The notes below the pieces were generated by a model, which worked only from the letters and a program-made list of their open reading frames with translations, did not search any database and was not told the origin of the DNA. A stretch of 52,060 nucleotides of DNA, taken from the NCBI GenBank assembly GCA_902801585.1, contig CADCIU010000014.1, positions 1 to 52,060 on the forward strand, given 5' to 3'. Positions 48,720-52,060 of this stretch are shown one piece after another. This stretch comes from an uncultured Lachnospiraceae bacterium. Lineage in GTDB: Bacteria > Bacillota_A > Clostridia > Lachnospirales > Lachnospiraceae. Made by a program: the position numbers and the translations under genes. Position 1 is the stretch's first letter. Each line of letters begins with the position of its first letter.

Positions 48720-51700
48720 ATGAAAAAAAGAGTTTTCCGCGGATGGCTTCAATCTGTGATCGCTGTTCTGCTCTCAGCAGCGCTTGTTATGTCCGGCTGC
48801 TCCGGTCAAGGCAGCGGGACCGCCGGCGATACGGCGTCGGGCGAGGAGTCGGGCGAGGAGTCGGGCGAGGAGTCGGGTGAGAAGTCGGGCGAGGAGTCCG
48901 GCGACAATTCCGGTGCAGAATCCGGAACTGACGGCAAAGGCTATAAAGATGACGGCGTCGACTATTCGAGGGCGATGGCGCAGAGATCGCAGTCCTCGGA
49001 GGATTCGGATCCCGAGATCGTGAAGACCGATCCGGAGAGAGGACCATCCCGCAAATCCTGGACGGTCATGATCTATATGATCGGATCAAATCTGGAGAGC
49101 AGGCAGGGCAATGCCACCAAGGACCTTGAGGAGATCGATAAGGCGGGCCTGAGCTTCGAGGATTTCAATGTCGTGGCCTACACCGGAGGAGCTGCGCGCT
49201 GGATTGGCAACGTGCCCTGTAATCAGAACAGTGTGCTGGATATGTCTCTTGAGGGCGATGAGAGGATCGTAGCGGCGACCAGGGGAAACGCAAATATGGG
49301 TCTCCCTGAGACTCTAAGCGCTTTTCTGACTTTTTGTGATGAGAACTACCCTGCAGAGCACAACGCACTGATCCTTTGGGATCACGGCGGCGGGCCTTTG
49401 TGGGGATACGGCAATGATGAGCTCTATGACGGGGACTCTCTCATGCTCACGGAGATGCGGAGCGCCATGGATGCGTCGCCCTTTTCGGGCGGCAGAAAGC
49501 TCGACCTGGTCGGCTTTGACGCCTGCCTTATGGCCAGCCTTGAGAGCATGACGATCTGGAGCGATTATGCGGACTATTACGTGGGCTCCGAGGAACTGGA
49601 ACCCGGAGACGGATGGAACTATAAGTTCCTGCAGGCACTCGAGGATTCACCTGAGGCGGGCGCCCTGACGGAAAGCATACTGAGCCGTTTTGAGGAATAT
49701 TATGCAGGCAAAAAGTCTGCCACTTACAATCCGGACCTGACTTTATCCTGTGTCGACCTCAGCAGGGTCGGCGAAGTGAATACAGCGATGGATGCGCTCG
49801 GGGACAAGATGATCGACGGCGTTGAGACCGGCAAATATGCCGAGATGGTCCGCGACCGCTCTGACTCCAAGAGCTTTGGTATGACTCAGAACACAAAAGG
49901 AGAGGTGTCGTTTTATTATGACCTGGTCGATGTCGCGGACCTGGCAGAGCATATGAAAGACCAGTATCCGGAAGAATCTGCCGCCCTGATCGAAAAAGTG
50001 CAGGGCGCAGTGGAAGGTCTGTATGCCAATGTCGACGGCGCAGGCGGGATGACACTGTATTACCCCTGCAAGAACAAGGGGCAGTTCTCGGAAATGAATG
50101 CCTACTACGCAGAGCTGCAGAAGGAAGGCGGATACGCGAGATACCTGTCCAGCACCGGCGATGAGTGGCTGCGCAGCAAATCCAGGGACTGGAGCCTGGG
50201 AGAACCGGTAGACAGCGGCGATGAGTATACGCTGCAGCTTACTGACGATCAGATCAATGATCTGTCCGAAGCCAGTTACACGATCCTTCGGAAGGATAAC
50301 ACTTTCGGCGGCTATGTGCCTTACATGGAGAACTGTAAAATAGAGCCGGATAAAGAGGGAGTCCTTCACCTGAAAAAGAACATGCAGCTGGCTGTCATCC
50401 GAAAGGGTTCCGCTATCAAACCGATCCGGGCCAAAGAAGTGGAATCGGACAAAAAGCGTGCGGTCTATGCAACGCAGGGCATCAGCCTCTGGAGCGATCT
50501 CTTGTACAACGAACATATTGAGGACCTGGAAGCGGCGGATGCGACGATCAAGTTCATGAAGAATAAAAAGAGCGGTGAGATCGAGATCCAGGACATAGTA
50601 CTTGATGACGGTGTTTCCGGGATCAGCGGAGGCAAGACTTCCATCGATATCGCGGACTGGGAAGGAATTGCCTGTCTTGCCGGCGCTGATTTTTTCATAC
50701 CTGCAAGAGACGGGGCCGGGAGACTGCGCCCTTTCAGAGAGTGGATCAGAACCGGGACAACGACCTGGTCGTTCAATACGGTCGATAATGAAGTCGGGAT
50801 CGATCTGGTGGATATAAGTGAAATGGGCAGCGATATCGTATGCCAGATCCAGATCGAGGATATCAACGGCGAGAGGTACGGGTCAGAGCTGGTGCCGGTC
50901 GCGGGGACCGGCCGGGAGACAGCAGAAATCGACACCAAAACCGGCAGGATGTGGTTTACTCTCTATGAGGATCATGCGGAGCTGAGTGATTACAACGGAA
51001 GGGATTCGGTCATCACTGTTCCCGAAACAGTGAGCGGGCTCCCGGTCACCTGCATTCAGGGCGGCGCGTTCTCATGGTTTTCTGTATTTGATGCGGAAGG
51101 ATATGATCCGGTCACGCAGATCACTCTCCCGGATTCGATCACCGAAATTGGAGAGGGCGCGTTCAGATATTGTTTTAAACTGGAGAAGATCAATTTTCCC
51201 GCCGGCCTTAAAACGATCGGAGACGGAGCTTTTCTGGACTGCGGATCATTAAAAACGGCAGACCTGCCGGACGGCGTGGAGAGCATCGGGAAAGGAACTT
51301 TCGCAGGCTGCAGCTCCCTCACTAAGTTCCGGATCCCCAAAGGCCTCAAAAAGATGGGGACAGGTGCTTTTTTGAACTGCAGCAGCCTGAAAGCGTTCAC
51401 GGGAAGCCCGGACAGCGGCACAGCTTCGGAAGACACCCCGGTCCTCGATGCAGACGGGGCGGTCTACACGGCGGACGGAACCGTGCTTTTAGCATATCCC
51501 GGAGCAGCTGCGGAAAGCTTTACGGTCAAAGAGGGAACGAAAACGATCGCATACGGTGCTTTCGAGGGGGCGTCTCTGAATGAAGTGATCCTTCCTGAGA
51601 GCCTCACAGAGATCGGCAATTACGCATTTTATAACTGCGCTGCTCTGAAGGCACCTGTTTTTCATGAGGGACTAAAAAAGATCGGCATGCATGCTTTCAG

Positions 51701-52060
51701 TGCGGATGATTATTCAGTACCCAATGAGAGCATTCCTGCCGAAGCGGAAGTGATCAGGATCCCTGCTTCTGTGGAGACCATTGCTGCCCATGCTTTCGAC
51801 AAATTCCTGAATGTGCGGTTTGAGGTGAGTGAAGACAACCTTCATTATACGGCAGAGGGCGGTGCGCTGATGAACAAGGCGGGCGATACGGTGCAGAGTC
51901 TTGCGATCGATCCGGACGGAACGGCTCTGTTCCCGGAGGGGACCATTGCATTTGACGAGGCGGTACTGTCGCCTCTCGATGCGCTGCGTGATGGTATTAT
52001 TCCTGAACTGAGGAATATCTATCTGCCGGCATCCATGACCAAGTTTCCCGAGATGATCAG
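48720..52060 (+). CDS. Clostripain-family (C11) peptidase lipoprotein with BspA-like leucine-rich repeats (3' end missing)
   Basis: The gene is open to the window edge, with 1113 codons visible. A signal peptide with lipobox VMSGC (near residue 27) is followed by a repeated SGEE linker (residues 41-61). The C11 peptidase core is WTVMIYMIGSNLES, LILWDHGGG (catalytic His222) and FDACLMAS (catalytic Cys269). After about residue 740 come BspA-type leucine-rich repeats of the ITLPDSITEIGEGAFRYCFKL kind, about ten visible. It is probably a surface peptidase that binds host or plant material. GGAGG lies six bases before ATG 48720. Confidence 0.88.
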   Translation, partial: MKKRVFRGWLQSVIAVLLSAALVMSGCSGQGSGTAGDTASGEESGEESGEESGEKSGEESGDNSGAESGTDGKGYKDDGVDYSRAMAQRSQSSEDSDPEIVKTDPERGPSRKSWTVMIYMIGSNLESRQGNATKDLEEIDKAGLSFEDFNVVAYTGGAARWIGNVPCNQNSVLDMSLEGDERIVAATRGNANMGLPETLSAFLTFCDENYPAEHNALILWDHGGGPLWGYGNDELYDGDSLMLTEMRSAMDASPFSGGRKLDLVGFDACLMASLESMTIWSDYADYYVGSEELEPGDGWNYKFLQALEDSPEAGALTESILSRFEEYYAGKKSATYNPDLTLSCVDLSRVGEVNTAMDALGDKMIDGVETGKYAEMVRDRSDSKSFGMTQNTKGEVSFYYDLVDVADLAEHMKDQYPEESAALIEKVQGAVEGLYANVDGAGGMTLYYPCKNKGQFSEMNAYYAELQKEGGYARYLSSTGDEWLRSKSRDWSLGEPVDSGDEYTLQLTDDQINDLSEASYTILRKDNTFGGYVPYMENCKIEPDKEGVLHLKKNMQLAVIRKGSAIKPIRAKEVESDKKRAVYATQGISLWSDLLYNEHIEDLEAADATIKFMKNKKSGEIEIQDIVLDDGVSGISGGKTSIDIADWEGIACLAGADFFIPARDGAGRLRPFREWIRTGTTTWSFNTVDNEVGIDLVDISEMGSDIVCQIQIEDINGERYGSELVPVAGTGRETAEIDTKTGRMWFTLYEDHAELSDYNGRDSVITVPETVSGLPVTCIQGGAFSWFSVFDAEGYDPVTQITLPDSITEIGEGAFRYCFKLEKINFPAGLKTIGDGAFLDCGSLKTADLPDGVESIGKGTFAGCSSLTKFRIPKGLKKMGTGAFLNCSSLKAFTGSPDSGTASEDTPVLDADGAVYTADGTVLLAYPGAAAESFTVKEGTKTIAYGAFEGASLNEVILPESLTEIGNYAFYNCAALKAPVFHEGLKKIGMHAFSADDYSVPNESIPAEAEVIRIPASVETIAAHAFDKFLNVRFEVSEDNLHYTAEGGALMNKAGDTVQSLAIDPDGTALFPEGTIAFDEAVLSPLDALRDGIIPELRNIYLPASMTKFPEMI
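48840..48900 (+). repeat. 12-base tandem repeat in the clostripain-like gene
   Basis: Five units of GGCGAGGAGTCG (one with AAG) encode SGEE/SGEK repeats in the cell-wall linker. Confidence 0.88.

Overview
The window looks like a chromosomal segment of a moderately GC-rich Clostridia, most likely a Lachnospiraceae. This rests on gene families and style: strong AGGAGG ribosome sites, an OppBCDF-OppA transporter, GH2 and GH31 glycosidases, a clostripain-type (C11) peptidase with BspA-like repeats, and small Cys-rich or lipoprotein genes of a kind common in that family. No rRNA, tRNA, phage or intact insertion-sequence gene was recognised. The assignment is inference, not a database result.

Layout. 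1-5210: an ABC importer (DUF3798-type binding protein, RbsA-like double ATPase, two permeases, a small anchored protein). 5211-6076: an 866-base non-coding stretch with a long REP-like hairpin, six exact-period 74-base tandem repeats and terminators. 6077-16676: mostly single genes (phosphopantetheinyl transferase, two esterases, ATP-grasp enzyme, HAD phosphatase, PhzF-like protein, CapA plus a MurD-like ligase, then idi-thpR-LUD). 16752-23895: a membrane lipase, a YbaK-like deacylase, a macro-domain/helix-turn-helix protein followed by a vWA protein, a GH2 enzyme, and a Cys-rich protein overlapping a radical SAM enzyme. 24034-31094: a secreted protein, a DUF6282-like protein, GH31, PepF and MATE. 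31150-33564: cobalamin nucleotide-loop genes (cobS, cobU, a second cobU-like gene, a phosphatase). 33803-39900: oppBCDF and oppA. 40159-41955: a VanY-type carboxypeptidase and a lipoprotein. 42102-48598: an HD phosphohydrolase, TerB-domain protein, BrxC/BrxD-like ATPase and Lhr-like helicase in one apparent operon. 48720 to the end: a clostripain-family lipoprotein with leucine-rich repeats, cut by the window edge.

Four patterns stand out. (1) The OppA-like protein appears circularly permuted: the segment that normally ends OppA sits after the lipoprotein linker at the N-terminus, and the C-terminus stops where that segment should begin. (2) The HD-TerB-BrxD-Lhr operon resembles the ATPase and helicase accessory part of BREX phage defence without the PglX methylase or PglZ, so it is a candidate defence or DNA-processing system. 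(3) An intergenic element of exactly 111 bases occurs twice, 19 kb apart, each copy ending at the ribosome site of an unrelated gene (GH31 and the BrxD-like ATPase). (4) A variable GC-rich palindromic repeat (CCCGAGCC..GGGCTCGGG) occupies ten gaps between genes, often directly before a ribosome site. In addition, short in-frame tandem repeats have expanded in linkers of many unrelated proteins, in one place encoding two overlapping genes at once.
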